Shown here one piece after another: positions 7,875-16,713 of a stretch of DNA of 37,598 bases (the stretch's first letter is position 1; each line of letters starts with the position of its first letter). The position numbers and the translations under genes are program-made. Source of the DNA: Pyrodictiaceae archaeon (GTDB lineage Archaea; Thermoproteota; Thermoprotei_A; Sulfolobales; Pyrodictiaceae); NCBI GenBank assembly GCA_027046265.1, contig JALTZF010000114.1:1-37598 (forward strand). The letters run 5' to 3'. The notes beneath the pieces are model-generated. The model was not told where the DNA came from and ran no database searches. It worked only from the letters and a program-made list of their open reading frames with translations.

Positions 7875-8048
7875 GGAGGAACCACCTCTACTACAGTCTC
7901 AGTACAGCCATAATTAATAGTTGTATATCACCTAATTTATGTTCTTATCATTAAGGCTTTACCTATAGCTTTATTTATAATAACACGTGCTTTGGTGTTA
8001 ACACTATTTTAAGGCAACACAATAGGTATTGATGCTTGGAGACTAACT

Positions 8049-9398
8049 ATGAGCACTACATACGATGTTATTGTGGCAGGTTTAGGTCCTGCAGGAACAG
8101 TCGCTGTGTGGCATCTTGCAAAGAGGAGATTCAAAGTATTAGGAGTAGACATGCGCGACTGGAGCACTCTTTGGGGGAAACCGTGCGGCGACGCATTGGG
8201 CGCACACCACGTTAAAGAGGCTGGTTTACCACCACTACCCTCCCATATAATTAAGAATAACGTAACAGCAATAGATATATACTCTCCCGGAGAAACTACA
8301 CGTTATCGTGTACATGGTAAAGGCTACATAATTAATAGGCATGCTCTTGGCGAATGGCTTCTAAAAGACGCCTTGAATCATGACGCAGAAATATGGTTCA
8401 AAACGCCAATTATAGGCCCAATAATAGAGGGAGGGCGCGTAGTAGGTATCTATGTCAAGCGCGCTGGCAGGATAGAAGAGGTACGTGCAAGACTTGTAAT
8501 TGAGGCGACAGGGTTTTCAAGGGTTCTCAGGCTAAAGCTTCCAAAGAGTTGGCCTGTTTATGAGGACATAGATCCTACTGATGTGAATATTGCGTATAGA
8601 GAGATAATAGAATACGAGGACTACGAGATTGAGGAGCCTAACGTTATAAGGATATATCTCGACCAGGAGATAGCTCCTGGCGGGTATTGGTGGTATTTCC
8701 CTGAGTCCAAGCATGCTGTAAATGTTGGATTAGGCGTCCAGGGAGGAAAGGGTTATCCCTCACCTAAGTCGCTCTACGAGAAATTAAAGAGACATCCATT
8801 ATTAAATCACAGATATAGAGTGTTAAATGCTGCAGGTGCACCACTACCAACTAGAAGGCCTTCAAACACTATGGTGGGACCTGGAATAGTTGTGATTGGT
8901 GACGCCGGATACACTGTTAATCCTTTACACGGTGGGGGTATGGGATACGGGTTTCGTGCCGCATACTTTACTGCAACAGTATTTGAGGAGGCATATAATA
9001 ATGATAAACTAGATGAGGAGGGGCTATGGCCCATAAACACGCTGTACATGAAGGCTATAGGGGCTAAGCAAGCTGCACTAGACATCTTTCGCATATTTCT
9101 CCAGAGATTAGATAACGACGACATACGTTACGGTATGGAGAAAAGGCTAATACCTGAGAGTGATGTATATTATACGAGTTCAGAAGGCGATATAACAGTT
9201 TCAACATTAGAAAAACTGGGAATTATTCTCAGAGGTCTACGTAGACCTTCGCTCTTAGCTAAACTAAAGGTTGTAGCTGATTACATGAAAAAAGTAAAGG
9301 AGCACTATATGAACTACCCACAAAAACCAAGCGATCTCGAAGTTTGGATTAGGAGGCTAAAGGATATGTATGAGCGCTACCAAACACAGCTGGAATAA
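8049..9398 (+). CDS. Geranylgeranyl reductase-family FAD oxidoreductase
   Basis: A 449-residue flavoprotein of the geranylgeranyl reductase (GGR) family, which saturates the isoprenoid chains of archaeal membrane lipids. Visible: N-terminal dinucleotide-binding GLGPAG (11-16), the GGR active-site motif KPCGD (44-48) and the second FAD motif VVIGDAGYTVNPLHGGGMGYG (near 280). Length and order are normal for archaeal digeranylgeranylglycerophospholipid reductase. A GGAG at 8038-8041 precedes the ATG, and TATA-like TTTTAAGG lies near 8009. Archaea often carry several GGR paralogs, so the exact substrate is uncertain. A tetraether lipid synthase homolog lies 10 kb downstream. Confidence 0.85.
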   Translation: MSTTYDVIVAGLGPAGTVAVWHLAKRRFKVLGVDMRDWSTLWGKPCGDALGAHHVKEAGLPPLPSHIIKNNVTAIDIYSPGETTRYRVHGKGYIINRHALGEWLLKDALNHDAEIWFKTPIIGPIIEGGRVVGIYVKRAGRIEEVRARLVIEATGFSRVLRLKLPKSWPVYEDIDPTDVNIAYREIIEYEDYEIEEPNVIRIYLDQEIAPGGYWWYFPESKHAVNVGLGVQGGKGYPSPKSLYEKLKRHPLLNHRYRVLNAAGAPLPTRRPSNTMVGPGIVVIGDAGYTVNPLHGGGMGYGFRAAYFTATVFEEAYNNDKLDEEGLWPINTLYMKAIGAKQAALDIFRIFLQRLDNDDIRYGMEKRLIPESDVYYTSSEGDITVSTLEKLGIILRGLRRPSLLAKLKVVADYMKKVKEHYMNYPQKPSDLEVWIRRLKDMYERYQTQLE

Positions 9399-9495
9399 GA
9401 AAGACTACAAGTTCAGCCTCGTTATGCGGAACTTTGCAATATATTTGAGCCAGTACCCTAGAACACTAATCCAATTCTGATGGAGGTGTTATGAT

Positions 9496-9753
9496 GTGTC
9501 GCTACAATGGGAACCTCAATGGGAAGAGACTAAGGTTGAATACAAAGGTATTAGACTCATTGTCTTAGTTGACCGTGTAACTGGGTTATATGCTTGCCCT
9601 ATATGTGGCATAGGAGACAGAGCGACATATACATTCACTGTAAAAGACCTCGTATTACACATGTATGCACATACAAGAAAGTCTGAGAAAGTAATCATTA
9701 CGAGTACAGCAAGTGTTTCTGAAGAGAAAAGGGGAGAGGATGAAGAAGAGTGA
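9496..9753 (+). CDS. Small C2H2-type zinc-finger protein
   Basis: An 85-residue protein with one possible C2H2 zinc site: CPIC (34-37) and HMYAH (55-59). The N-terminal half is a beta-like EYKGIRLIVLVDRVTGLYACP and the tail is acidic (EEKRGEDEEE). GGAGGTG at 9482-9488 is a good ribosome site 8 bases before the GTG start. Its stop codon region overlaps the start of the PfkB-like kinase by 4 bases, so the two are translationally coupled. Small archaeal zinc-finger proteins of this type may bind RNA, DNA or protein; nothing here decides. Confidence 0.75.
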   Translation: MSLQWEPQWEETKVEYKGIRLIVLVDRVTGLYACPICGIGDRATYTFTVKDLVLHMYAHTRKSEKVIITSTASVSEEKRGEDEEE

Positions 9754-10625
9754 AGAGAATTATAGTCTACGCTGCTCAATCAATAGACCATGTAAGTAAC
9801 GAGCAACGTCCTGGAGGGCCTCTCTTCTATGCTTATCAAGCTCTTAGAGCTATTGGTGCGTGGGAAACATATGTTGAAGGAATTAATAGGAGTGGAGGGT
9901 GTTATGCAGTATTTGAACATCAAGAAAGTGATGGTAGACGTTCATCGAGAATACTAAGAAAGCCACGCTGTACATCTATTGATTTAAACCAAGTAGGTGG
10001 CGATGCCGCCCTTATATCACCTATAGACCTTGAAATTCCGCTGGAGCATTTGGACCGCATCATGTCACAATACAAGTTTAATGTAGTGGATTTACAAGGT
10101 TTTTTCAGAATAGTGCTTAGTGATGGACGAATAATGCAAGGAAACAGTTACGCAAGCGAGCTAGTAGGACGAATCTTCACAAGTGCTGTTACTAGGCCAG
10201 AGAACCACGTATTTAAGGTAAGCTTTGAAGATTTAGGATATGACCGCCTAGCCTCGTATACTCTTCTCCGTATGGCACAAAGAAAGGGCGTACAATTTGT
10301 GATAACCCTCTCCGAAGAAGGAGTGATTGCAGTTACGGCATCAGGATCACTAATTAGATGCACTCCACACCTTATTGTCCGTGAAAAGACTACTATAGGT
10401 GCTGGCGATATTTTATCTACACTTGTACTCTATGGATTACTCAAAGGGTTCAGGTTTACTGACTCCATTGAAAGAGCCGTTACAACTGCTTCATGTATAC
10501 TGAGTAAAAGGAGCCATAATGGACTAGAAATAGTGGAAAATGTATGTCGAGACATTTATATCAATGGAAGTGGTTCCTATTGCAGAGAAGTCTATGGTAT
10601 TGAGTCTGTGGCCATTACCATGTAA
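9750..10625 (+). CDS. PfkB/ribokinase-family sugar or nucleoside kinase
   Basis: A 291-residue ribokinase-fold kinase. The N-terminal GG-containing motif RPGGPLFYAYQALRAIG (20-36) and the C-terminal catalytic motif TTIGAGD (214-220), with Asp220 as the general base, are intact. GVIAVTASGS (191-200) fits the strand before the ATP site. It is short for the family and lacks an obvious lid, and several positions are divergent, so the substrate (sugar, nucleoside or other) cannot be named. It starts within the end of the zinc-finger gene (4-base overlap, GTG start) and its 3' end overlaps the converging gene at 10615-11064 by 11 bases. Confidence 0.8.
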   Translation: MKRIIVYAAQSIDHVSNEQRPGGPLFYAYQALRAIGAWETYVEGINRSGGCYAVFEHQESDGRRSSRILRKPRCTSIDLNQVGGDAALISPIDLEIPLEHLDRIMSQYKFNVVDLQGFFRIVLSDGRIMQGNSYASELVGRIFTSAVTRPENHVFKVSFEDLGYDRLASYTLLRMAQRKGVQFVITLSEEGVIAVTASGSLIRCTPHLIVREKTTIGAGDILSTLVLYGLLKGFRFTDSIERAVTTASCILSKRSHNGLEIVENVCRDIYINGSGSYCREVYGIESVAITM

Positions 10626-11064
10626 CTATTACTGGTACTGCGTCATCACGTTCTCGCGCAATAGGAACCATAGGCTCATTTTCTGGTACATGTATACCTA
10701 TGAGTTTTAACGCTATTTCTACAATCTTCTCAGCTTCTATGACGTCACCGCGTATAACCTCTTTTCCATTTATTACTAAAACTGGGAAGTCATAATGTGA
10801 CACTAAAATATCGTGAGTTTGAATCCAGTATATAGTGTTAGGCACAACTAGTGCGTATACACCATACTCTTTACTTAATATGTCTGCTGCTTTACGCGCA
10901 TTCTCTACGAGTTCTTCAGTTAAAGCGTCAAATCCTCCATATATGACTATTTCTACGTCAACATTGTGTAAGTCTATTTCCCCCGTAGTCGAAGGGTCAG
11001 CTGTGAATACATGAGCCGTTAAATCCACAGCAGACACTGAGAGACCCCAGCGTAAGTATTTCAT
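10615..11064 (-). CDS. Hypothetical protein, possibly thioredoxin-fold
   Basis: A 149-residue protein I cannot assign firmly. The pattern VEIVIYGGFDALTEELVENARKAADILSKEYGVYALVVP, then FPVLVINGKEVIRGDVIEAEKIVEIAL, reads like a thioredoxin-type strand-helix-strand core followed by the cis-proline strand (DFPVLVING). The CxxC pair is absent, so it would not be a disulfide reductase. Its 3' end overlaps the convergent kinase gene by 11 bases. Start ATG at 11064. Confidence 0.55.
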   Translation of the reverse strand: MKYLRWGLSVSAVDLTAHVFTADPSTTGEIDLHNVDVEIVIYGGFDALTEELVENARKAADILSKEYGVYALVVPNTIYWIQTHDILVSHYDFPVLVINGKEVIRGDVIEAEKIVEIALKLIGIHVPENEPMVPIARERDDAVPVIVTW

Positions 11065-11125
11065 GTATTATTGAGGAGTCATTAAATGCTGAGCCCTTAT
11101 AATTTACTAATTCAATCCCATAACT

Positions 11126-11527
11126 GTGGGTGCTTTTCACAATCATTTTCTTCATTCAAGTCTAGTAGTACCGGTGCAAGAGGGTAACATTAATCACAGG
11201 AAACTGAGCCAGTATGCATTCATATTAGGAGTTGCAGTGGCTACTAAAAATAAAAGAAAAAATACTGGAAAGCACGACAACTACAACAACTTAATAAAAG
11301 AGAGGATTATTCATGCAAGAAAGAAGGCTGTTGATTTGTTAGTAAGACAACGTGCAAAATGGAGGGATATTATTGATGCATATTTCCTTCTCAGAAAATA
11401 CGAGGCCGAAATAGGGTTCCCTTTCACGTATAATATGGTTGAAGAAATAGTTAAAGAAGCTGAGCGTATAATCAAGCAGAATAGTAAGAGGCTAAAGAGA
11501 GAAGAGAGAAAGACTGTTGCTGTATGA
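11126..11527 (+). CDS. Hypothetical basic helical protein
   Basis: Up to 133 residues; the well-formed part begins about residue 38 (GTG near 11237) with a lysine-rich patch KNKRKNTGKHDNYNN, then two or three long amphipathic helices (ERIIHARKKAVDLLVRQRA; RDIIDAYFLLRKYEAEI; YNMVEEIVKEAERIIKQ). The basic charge suggests nucleic acid contact. I do not recognise a family. The upstream part (11126-11236) has poor coding character and is probably not translated. Confidence 0.5.
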   Translation: MGAFHNHFLHSSLVVPVQEGNINHRKLSQYAFILGVAVATKNKRKNTGKHDNYNNLIKERIIHARKKAVDLLVRQRAKWRDIIDAYFLLRKYEAEIGFPFTYNMVEEIVKEAERIIKQNSKRLKREERKTVAV

Positions 11528-11629
11528 GTTTTGACTACTTTGTGGATGTTCAAGAGCCCTCAGTGTATGTAGCAGAAATGTGTTAAAGTCCGTGTTCCTG
11601 TAGGTTTTAGTTTTAATAATCCCTTTTTC

Positions 11630-12979
11630 TTGATAGCTACAGCTGGTGTACAGTTCTTGGCAGGTAGCAACTTTTGGGATAACGTTTTCTCAAGACTGCC
11701 TTCAGAGCTTAGTGAAGTGTTGAAATATACTATTATGCATAACCGGTGGAGACGTTATGAGACTATAAACCTTATTGCAAGCGAGAACGTTATGAGTCCT
11801 CTTGCTGAAGCTGCTTATGTTAGTGATATGATGCACAGGTATGCAGAAGGTAAGCCTTTCAAACGTTACTACCAGGGAACAAAGTATGTTGATGAAGTTG
11901 AGGTTCGTGTAGCAGAGCTACTAGGCGAGTTGTTAGGCGGCGCACACGTTGATCCTAGGCCTATAAGCGGGACAATAGCCAATGCATCAGTTTTCCGTGT
12001 ACTGGCGCCATGTGGAGGAAAGGCTGTTATTGCACCAGTACAGGCAGGAGCCCATGTGAGCCATACTAAGTTTGGTACTTTGGGTGCACTATGTATTGAG
12101 CATATCGAGATGCCTTATGATGCGGAGAACATGAATGTTGACGTTGATAAAGCTGTGAGACTGATAGAAGACGTTAAGCCTAGCCTTATAGTACTGGGCG
12201 GGAGTGTATACCTCTTCCCCCACCCAGTAAAGGAGTTGGCTGAGGCTGCCCATAGTGTGGGAGCTAGACTTCTCTATGATGCTGCCCACGTATTGGGCCT
12301 AATAGTTGGCAAGAGATGGAGAAATCCTTTAGACTACGGAGCAGACGTCATGACTTCATCTACACACAAGACATTCCCAGGTCCGCAAGGGGGGATCGTT
12401 GCTTCAAGGGATAAGGATCTATTAAAGAAGATAGGGAAATCCATATTCCCATACTTCGTGAGTAACCACCATCTTCACAGGCTTCCAGCCCTAGCAGTCA
12501 CAGCTGTAGAGATGAAATATTTTGGCGAGTCATATGCTGACCAGATAGTACGTAATGCACGAACTCTAGCGGAGACTCTAGCAGCAGAAGGCTTCAAGGT
12601 TCTAGGCGAGCACCTAGGCTATACTAGGAGTCATCAGGTAGTACTTGACGTAAGGCCACAAGGTGGAGGTGCAAAGTCTGCTGTACTACTCGAGCAGGCA
12701 AATATCATCGTTAACAAAAACCTACTACCCTACGACCCGCCAGACGCCATAAAGGATCCAAGCGGTCTTCGCTTAGGCGTACAAGAGATGACAAGGTATG
12801 GGATGAAAGAAGACAACATGAAGGATATTGCTAGGTTTATGAGACGAGTACTGATAGACAAGGAGGATCCAGGAAAAGTAGCCAGAGAAGTTGCCGAGTA
12901 TAGGAAAAACTTTGTTGAAGTAAAATACACATTTGACGTGAATCCACTAGAGGAAAACAAGCTAATACTACTTTACTAG
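11630..12979 (+). CDS. glyA: Serine hydroxymethyltransferase, archaeal type
   Basis: PLP enzyme interconverting serine and glycine with a pterin one-carbon carrier. The 449-residue reading matches Sulfolobus-type SHMT along its length: [11 protein letters not shown] (47-57), the YYQGTKY substrate loop (80-86), [31 protein letters not shown], the PLP lysine K247 in [13 protein letters not shown], and [16 protein letters not shown]. The real N-terminus is probably near residue 20, since homologs start about SRLPSEL. TTTTAATAA at 11611-11619 predicts transcription from about 11640, so the TTG at 11630 is doubtful. In this lineage the carrier is likely a modified folate rather than tetrahydrofolate. 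It is monocistronic. Confidence 0.95.
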   Translation: MIATAGVQFLAGSNFWDNVFSRLPSELSEVLKYTIMHNRWRRYETINLIASENVMSPLAEAAYVSDMMHRYAEGKPFKRYYQGTKYVDEVEVRVAELLGELLGGAHVDPRPISGTIANASVFRVLAPCGGKAVIAPVQAGAHVSHTKFGTLGALCIEHIEMPYDAENMNVDVDKAVRLIEDVKPSLIVLGGSVYLFPHPVKELAEAAHSVGARLLYDAAHVLGLIVGKRWRNPLDYGADVMTSSTHKTFPGPQGGIVASRDKDLLKKIGKSIFPYFVSNHHLHRLPALAVTAVEMKYFGESYADQIVRNARTLAETLAAEGFKVLGEHLGYTRSHQVVLDVRPQGGGAKSAVLLEQANIIVNKNLLPYDPPDAIKDPSGLRLGVQEMTRYGMKEDNMKDIARFMRRVLIDKEDPGKVAREVAEYRKNFVEVKYTFDVNPLEENKLILLY

Positions 12980-13076
12980 GTATTTAGTATTAGTATTAAA
13001 AAGTGTTTTTACTTGTGACGGATTCTCCTTGTTTTCGTTTTCATGCAGTTACATCCATAGCCTACTGCTAGGGGTT

Positions 13077-13358
13077 CTAGCCACTTCTTTCCATGAATAT
13101 CTTGTAGGCTTGCCAGAGAGGGATAGTAGCATAGTGTTTTGCTAGATCAAGTAATAGCTCTAGTTCTTTAGGCTTAGCGTAATGAAGAGGCTCGCCCTTA
13201 TAGTCATTTTCTTTCCATCTTTCGTGTAGATCCTCTACAAGAGGTTCTATCTTGGGATCACTATAGAATGCTGCCTTACGTATTTGATCCATATTGTCAA
13301 CTATTTCTGTTATTTGTCTAATACATAGTTCCATATTCTTGTCACAATTATACCTCAC
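13077..13358 (-). CDS. Hypothetical small helical protein downstream of serS
   Basis: A 93-residue acidic, mostly helical protein. It begins 18 bases after the serS stop and is surely co-transcribed with it. Features: an N-terminal segment with two cysteines (C5, C12), a helical ITEIVDNMDQIRKAAF region, and a C-terminal ELELLLDLAKHYATIPLWQAYKIFMERSG. No family recognised. Co-transcription with a tRNA synthetase hints at translation but proves nothing. Confidence 0.65.
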   Translation of the reverse strand: MRYNCDKNMELCIRQITEIVDNMDQIRKAAFYSDPKIEPLVEDLHERWKENDYKGEPLHYAKPKELELLLDLAKHYATIPLWQAYKIFMERSG

Positions 13359-13376
13359 GGGTACCAGTCCTCATGA

Positions 13377-14753
13377 TTACTTCTTTTTGACCGGGTATAT
13401 AGCTTCCTTTGGAGCTTTCTCGAAGGGCTCAAGATACTTTCTTAATACCTTAGGTATGACTACTATCCCGTCAGGCTCCTGGAAGTTTTCGAGTATAGCA
13501 GTTATCGTCCTAGTAGATGCTATTGCTGTAGAGTTCAATGTATGGACGTATTCTCTAATCATACCTTTCTTCCTTACAAGCCTAATATTCAACCTATAGC
13601 TCTGCCAGTCTGTTGTGTTGCTAGCACTAACCATCTCCCTATACTTGCCTTGTGCAGGCATCCAAACCTCTAAGTCATACTTCTTTGCTGCTGGCGCACC
13701 CAGCTCGCCTGAAGCCACGTTCACTACTCTATAAGGTAGCCCGAGACCCTGGAATAATTCTTCGGCATTGCTTATTATCTCTTCAAGTATGTTCCAGCTC
13801 TCCTCCGGCTTAGCGTACACATACTGCTCAACTTTATGGAATTGATGAACTCGGAAGATCCCTTTTAAGTCCCTATTACCTGCTCCAGCTTCTTTTCTAA
13901 AACAGGGACTAATGCCGAGTAGTCTTAGAGGGAGTTCATCCTCCATTATTTCCTCGTTATAATAGAGTCCCGCTAATGTGTGCTCAGCTGTAGCTATTAA
14001 GTACAAGTCTTCGTCTTCAATCTTGTAAATAGCATCCTTGAAGGTTTCAATATCTATTACACCCATTAAGACTTTATACCTTATCATGTATGGTGGCAAG
14101 ACGAGCTTGTACCCCTTAGCTGTTAGTCTATCAATGGCGTATAGTAATAGAGCAAAGTCTAACCATACGATATCATCGAATAGGTAGTAGAACCTAGAGC
14201 CAGCGACCTCGGCTGCCTTAAGAGTATCACCAAGCCGTAGTACTTTCTCAAGCATATCAGCATGTCCTATAGGCTTCCAGTCTATTATCTCATAGTCTAC
14301 CTTGAAGCCATACCGCTCTGTTTGATTCCTGAATGCGTCGAGAAAGTCGGGATGTACTTTTGCCCTACCCCAGAATCTTATAGGAACATTGTATTCGTCA
14401 GAGTCGCCTACCGGAACACTCGGATGAACAATATTTGGGAGAGCAAGAAGAGCTCGCATACGCTCCTCTTCAATGATTTTAAGCTGTTTTTCAAGTTCTT
14501 CTCTTGTCTTGATAAGTTTTTTGGCTTGTTCAATAAGCTTTTTTCGTTCCTGGTTATCCTTAGTCTTTGATATTAATGATGTTATCACGTTATGCTCATG
14601 CCTTACCTGGTCTACTTGCTTTTTGAGTTGCCTCCACTTAACATCGAGCTCGAGAGCTTTGTCTGCAAGTGATGGGTCCATTCCTCTTTTCCTCAAGCTT
14701 TCACGGATAACCTCAGGGTTTTCACGTAAGTATCTGAGTATGCTCCAGCTCAC
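13377..14753 (-). CDS. serS: Seryl-tRNA synthetase
   Basis: Charges tRNA-Ser with serine. The 458-residue protein has the family's N-terminal antiparallel coiled coil (about residues 30-105, which grips the tRNA long variable arm) and a class II catalytic core: motif 2 [29 protein letters not shown] (starting about 286), the serine-site TAEHTL, and motif 3 [13 protein letters not shown] near 415. It is the ordinary SerRS, not the methanogen-type enzyme. Length is slightly above the bacterial mean. The ATG at 14753 fits the conserved beginning [22 protein letters not shown]-like TATTTAAAG on the minus strand near 14841 lies rather far upstream. Confidence 0.97.
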   Translation of the reverse strand: MSWSILRYLRENPEVIRESLRKRGMDPSLADKALELDVKWRQLKKQVDQVRHEHNVITSLISKTKDNQERKKLIEQAKKLIKTREELEKQLKIIEEERMRALLALPNIVHPSVPVGDSDEYNVPIRFWGRAKVHPDFLDAFRNQTERYGFKVDYEIIDWKPIGHADMLEKVLRLGDTLKAAEVAGSRFYYLFDDIVWLDFALLLYAIDRLTAKGYKLVLPPYMIRYKVLMGVIDIETFKDAIYKIEDEDLYLIATAEHTLAGLYYNEEIMEDELPLRLLGISPCFRKEAGAGNRDLKGIFRVHQFHKVEQYVYAKPEESWNILEEIISNAEELFQGLGLPYRVVNVASGELGAPAAKKYDLEVWMPAQGKYREMVSASNTTDWQSYRLNIRLVRKKGMIREYVHTLNSTAIASTRTITAILENFQEPDGIVVIPKVLRKYLEPFEKAPKEAIYPVKKK

Positions 14754-14888
14754 TATGCTCTAACCCTCCACACACGTTCAATTAGACACTATTATTCCAG
14801 CTCATACTACTGCCAGTTGGGGGCTCTTAAAGACTTTAAATAGGTGGGTTAGGGGTGTAAAATTGACGCTAAGAGAAATATCAAGAAG

Positions 14889-14954
14889 TCAGTCGGTGGT
14901 CCCTTCTTCACAGCATTATGCTCAGATAAGGCTAACTACAATAAACACCTTCAT
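14889..14954 (-). ncRNA. Possible C/D box sRNA between MIP18-like gene and serS
   Basis: The 3' half is canonical: D' CTGA (14922-14925), 10-base spacer, C' GTGAAGA (14905-14911), 12-base guide AGGGACCACCGA (14893-14904), D CTGA (14889-14892). The 5' half is weak: the nearest C-like box, ATGAAGG (14948-14954), leaves 22 bases to D', and the box at the usual distance is a poor match. No own promoter was seen; it could be processed from the upstream gene's transcript. Confidence 0.4.
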
Positions 14955-14998
14955 CCCATCTCGGTTCTAACCATCGTGACAACGTTTTGTGACGCTTC

Positions 14999-15451
14999 CT
15001 AAGATCCGCTAGAACCGTATATGTCTTGATAGCGTTTAATCCATTCCTCTACAACATCATAACCAAAGAGTTCTTGCAATAATTTACGACCCTCAGGCGT
15101 GACACGCTCTGGATTCCATGGAGTTTCCATATCAAGCTCTACAGTAACGTCTTTGGCTTCTGGAATAGCTTGGCGTATAGCTTCTTCAGCCATATATACT
15201 AGCTGGTATGCCACTGGACAACCTGGAGCAGTTAGCCCCAGCCGAACATAGATCTTAGGGCCATCATCTATTCTTATCTCATACACTAAGCCTAAGTCGT
15301 AAACGTTTACTGGTATCTCTGGATCGTAAACGTTCCTGAGAGCCTCTATGACTTTCTTCTTTATAGATTCAACATCAACGCCATTCTCAGTCAAGTCTTC
15401 CCCCGGCCCTTTCATGTGGTTAAAACCCTTATTAATATGTACACCAGACAC
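14999..15451 (-). CDS. MIP18/DUF59-family Fe-S cluster assembly protein
   Basis: A 150-residue MIP18 (DUF59, SufT/PaaD-like) protein, which takes part in maturation of Fe-S proteins. The family core is clear: ALRNVYDPEIPVNVYDLGLVYEI (38-60), then RLGLTAPGCPVAYQLVYM with the conserved cysteine in APGCP. An added C-terminal segment of about 30 residues follows the usual domain. Met13 (15415) may be the true start. It is the third gene of a leftward group after the CinA-like and small membrane genes. The many Fe-S radical SAM enzymes nearby are natural clients, though that link is only inference. Confidence 0.88.
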   Translation of the reverse strand: MSGVHINKGFNHMKGPGEDLTENGVDVESIKKKVIEALRNVYDPEIPVNVYDLGLVYEIRIDDGPKIYVRLGLTAPGCPVAYQLVYMAEEAIRQAIPEAKDVTVELDMETPWNPERVTPEGRKLLQELFGYDVVEEWIKRYQDIYGSSGS

Positions 15452-15478
15452 AACAAGTTACCGCATAACGCTGTCCTA

Positions 15479-15730
15479 CTACTCACGGGTTTTTCCTGGC
15501 GGTATAATCTTAAGGAGCTGCATACTGATCATTGTAAGGAGGTATGCTAGTAAGGGAGCCAGTATTACAAGAATAACGCCTGCAAACAGTAGCAAAGTAT
15601 TACTATTAGTCTTGCCCCTATAAGCTGTATAAATAGCTATAGCAGCTATAGGGACTAGGTACACATTAAATATTACCAGGCCTCTCATAAATAATGATCT
15701 GGCTTCCTCTCGCCTATCTGACGACGACAT
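15479..15730 (-). CDS. Small two-helix membrane protein
   Basis: An 83-residue protein with two hydrophobic segments: about 17-36 (LVIFNVYLVPIAAIAIYTAY) and 45-70 (TLLLFAGVILVILAPLLAYL and beyond), with charged ends (SSSDRREEAR; PPGKTRE). Both termini probably face the cytoplasm. The start overlaps the end of the CinA-like gene by 17 bases and the MIP18-like gene follows 27 bases on, so the three form an operon. I do not recognise the family. Confidence 0.7.
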   Translation of the reverse strand: MSSSDRREEARSLFMRGLVIFNVYLVPIAAIAIYTAYRGKTNSNTLLLFAGVILVILAPLLAYLLTMISMQLLKIIPPGKTRE

Positions 15731-16547
15731 GGTTTATCCCACTTAGAATGTTTTTCAGAGAGTTTATAACCTTCATAGCTTTAGCTAACGCTTCTTCGCA
15801 CGTTTCTGCAGAAGAAAGAACTCTTACCTCGATAAGAGGCCTATCAACTTCATGGCCTTTGGGATGACTCTTCGTATAGCAGTCCATGCACTCTTTTGAG
15901 GCCCTGCGCAATAATGGTGCTAAATCAGCTTCTGGTATGCCCTCTACTATGATACTTGCCTCCTTAACACAAAGTGGGGGAAGCATATACTTTATAGCAT
16001 TTACAACGTATGTACTGAACATAGCTTGCATTTCTCGAGGCACGCCAGGCAATATAAAGACTTCCACATGCCCCTCAGTTATATGAGCGCCAGGCGCAGC
16101 TCCCTCGGGATTTGGTATAGGATTAGCGCCTGCTGGTAAGAAGGCCATCTTTACACGTTCCTTGGTGAGCTTGTATCCTTTTCTAGAGTAGAACTCTTTT
16201 ACCATCCTGAGAGCTTGAGGGTTAAGTTCAAGGGGTCTATGGAGAGCTGCTGCTATAGCCTCCATAGTTATATCGTCGTCCGTTGGTCCTAGACCTCCTG
16301 TTGTCACAACTATATCTGACCACGCTATGGCGTCTCTTACAACGTCGACTATTTCATCAATACTATCCCCCACTGTTACTATTCTTTTAACATTGACACC
16401 CATCAGGGTCAGCTGAGCTGCAATCCATGATGCATTAGTGTTAACTATACGTCCCACAAGGAGTTCATTTCCAATAGATATTAACCATGCTATAGGTCTT
16501 CGCAAGTCCTTTCCAACCCCAGAAAAACTAATCCGTGTGCAGAACAA
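15714..16547 (-). CDS. CinA-like protein (MoaB/Mog molybdopterin-binding domain)
   Basis: A 277-residue protein of the CinA N-terminal (competence/damage-inducible protein A) family. It has the MoaB/Mog-like fold with GNELLVGRIVNTNAS (26-40) and TTGGLGPTDDDIT (82-94), followed by HITEGHVEVFILPGVPREMQAMF. Bacterial relatives carry a C-terminal NMN deamidase domain, absent here; related proteins act as ADP-ribose/CoA pyrophosphatases. The first 14 residues are not conserved-looking, and a TATA-like CTAAATAAT near 16551 points to the TTG at 16505 as start. First gene of the group with the small membrane and MIP18-like genes. Confidence 0.85.
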   Translation of the reverse strand: MFCTRISFSGVGKDLRRPIAWLISIGNELLVGRIVNTNASWIAAQLTLMGVNVKRIVTVGDSIDEIVDVVRDAIAWSDIVVTTGGLGPTDDDITMEAIAAALHRPLELNPQALRMVKEFYSRKGYKLTKERVKMAFLPAGANPIPNPEGAAPGAHITEGHVEVFILPGVPREMQAMFSTYVVNAIKYMLPPLCVKEASIIVEGIPEADLAPLLRRASKECMDCYTKSHPKGHEVDRPLIEVRVLSSAETCEEALAKAMKVINSLKNILSGINHVVVR

Positions 16548-16559
16548 TTATTTAGACAT

Positions 16560-16640
16560 GCGCGCCGCCCTCCCGACAGCCCCGCATGGGGCAGAATGAA
16601 GGATGGGGACTTGCCTCCCGCATCCTAACTCTACGGATGC
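16560..16640. other. GC-rich structured intergenic element, possible ncRNA
   Basis: Between the divergent CinA-like and radical SAM genes lies a GC-rich island able to form several hairpins: GCCCC-GCAT-GGGGC at about 16579-16592, and, read leftward, GCATCC/GGATGC with a 9-base loop, or instead GGATG-C-GGG paired with CCC-CATCC. The last two exclude each other. On the minus strand GTTTTAAAC (about 16651-16659) would start a transcript near 16630; on the plus strand ATTATTTAG near 16551 is also possible. No C/D boxes. The strand and nature are undecided. Confidence 0.35.
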
Positions 16641-16713
16641 ACATACCAGTTTAAAACCTTGACATTTTAAAGAGCAGATTTAACTGCAGTCACATGGAGG
16701 AAGAAGGATCGAA

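Noticed and set aside
16590-16632. GAGGCAAGTCC on the minus strand, similar to conserved region I of RNase P RNA
   Set aside because: The gap between genes is only about 150 bases and the other conserved RNase P segments are absent.
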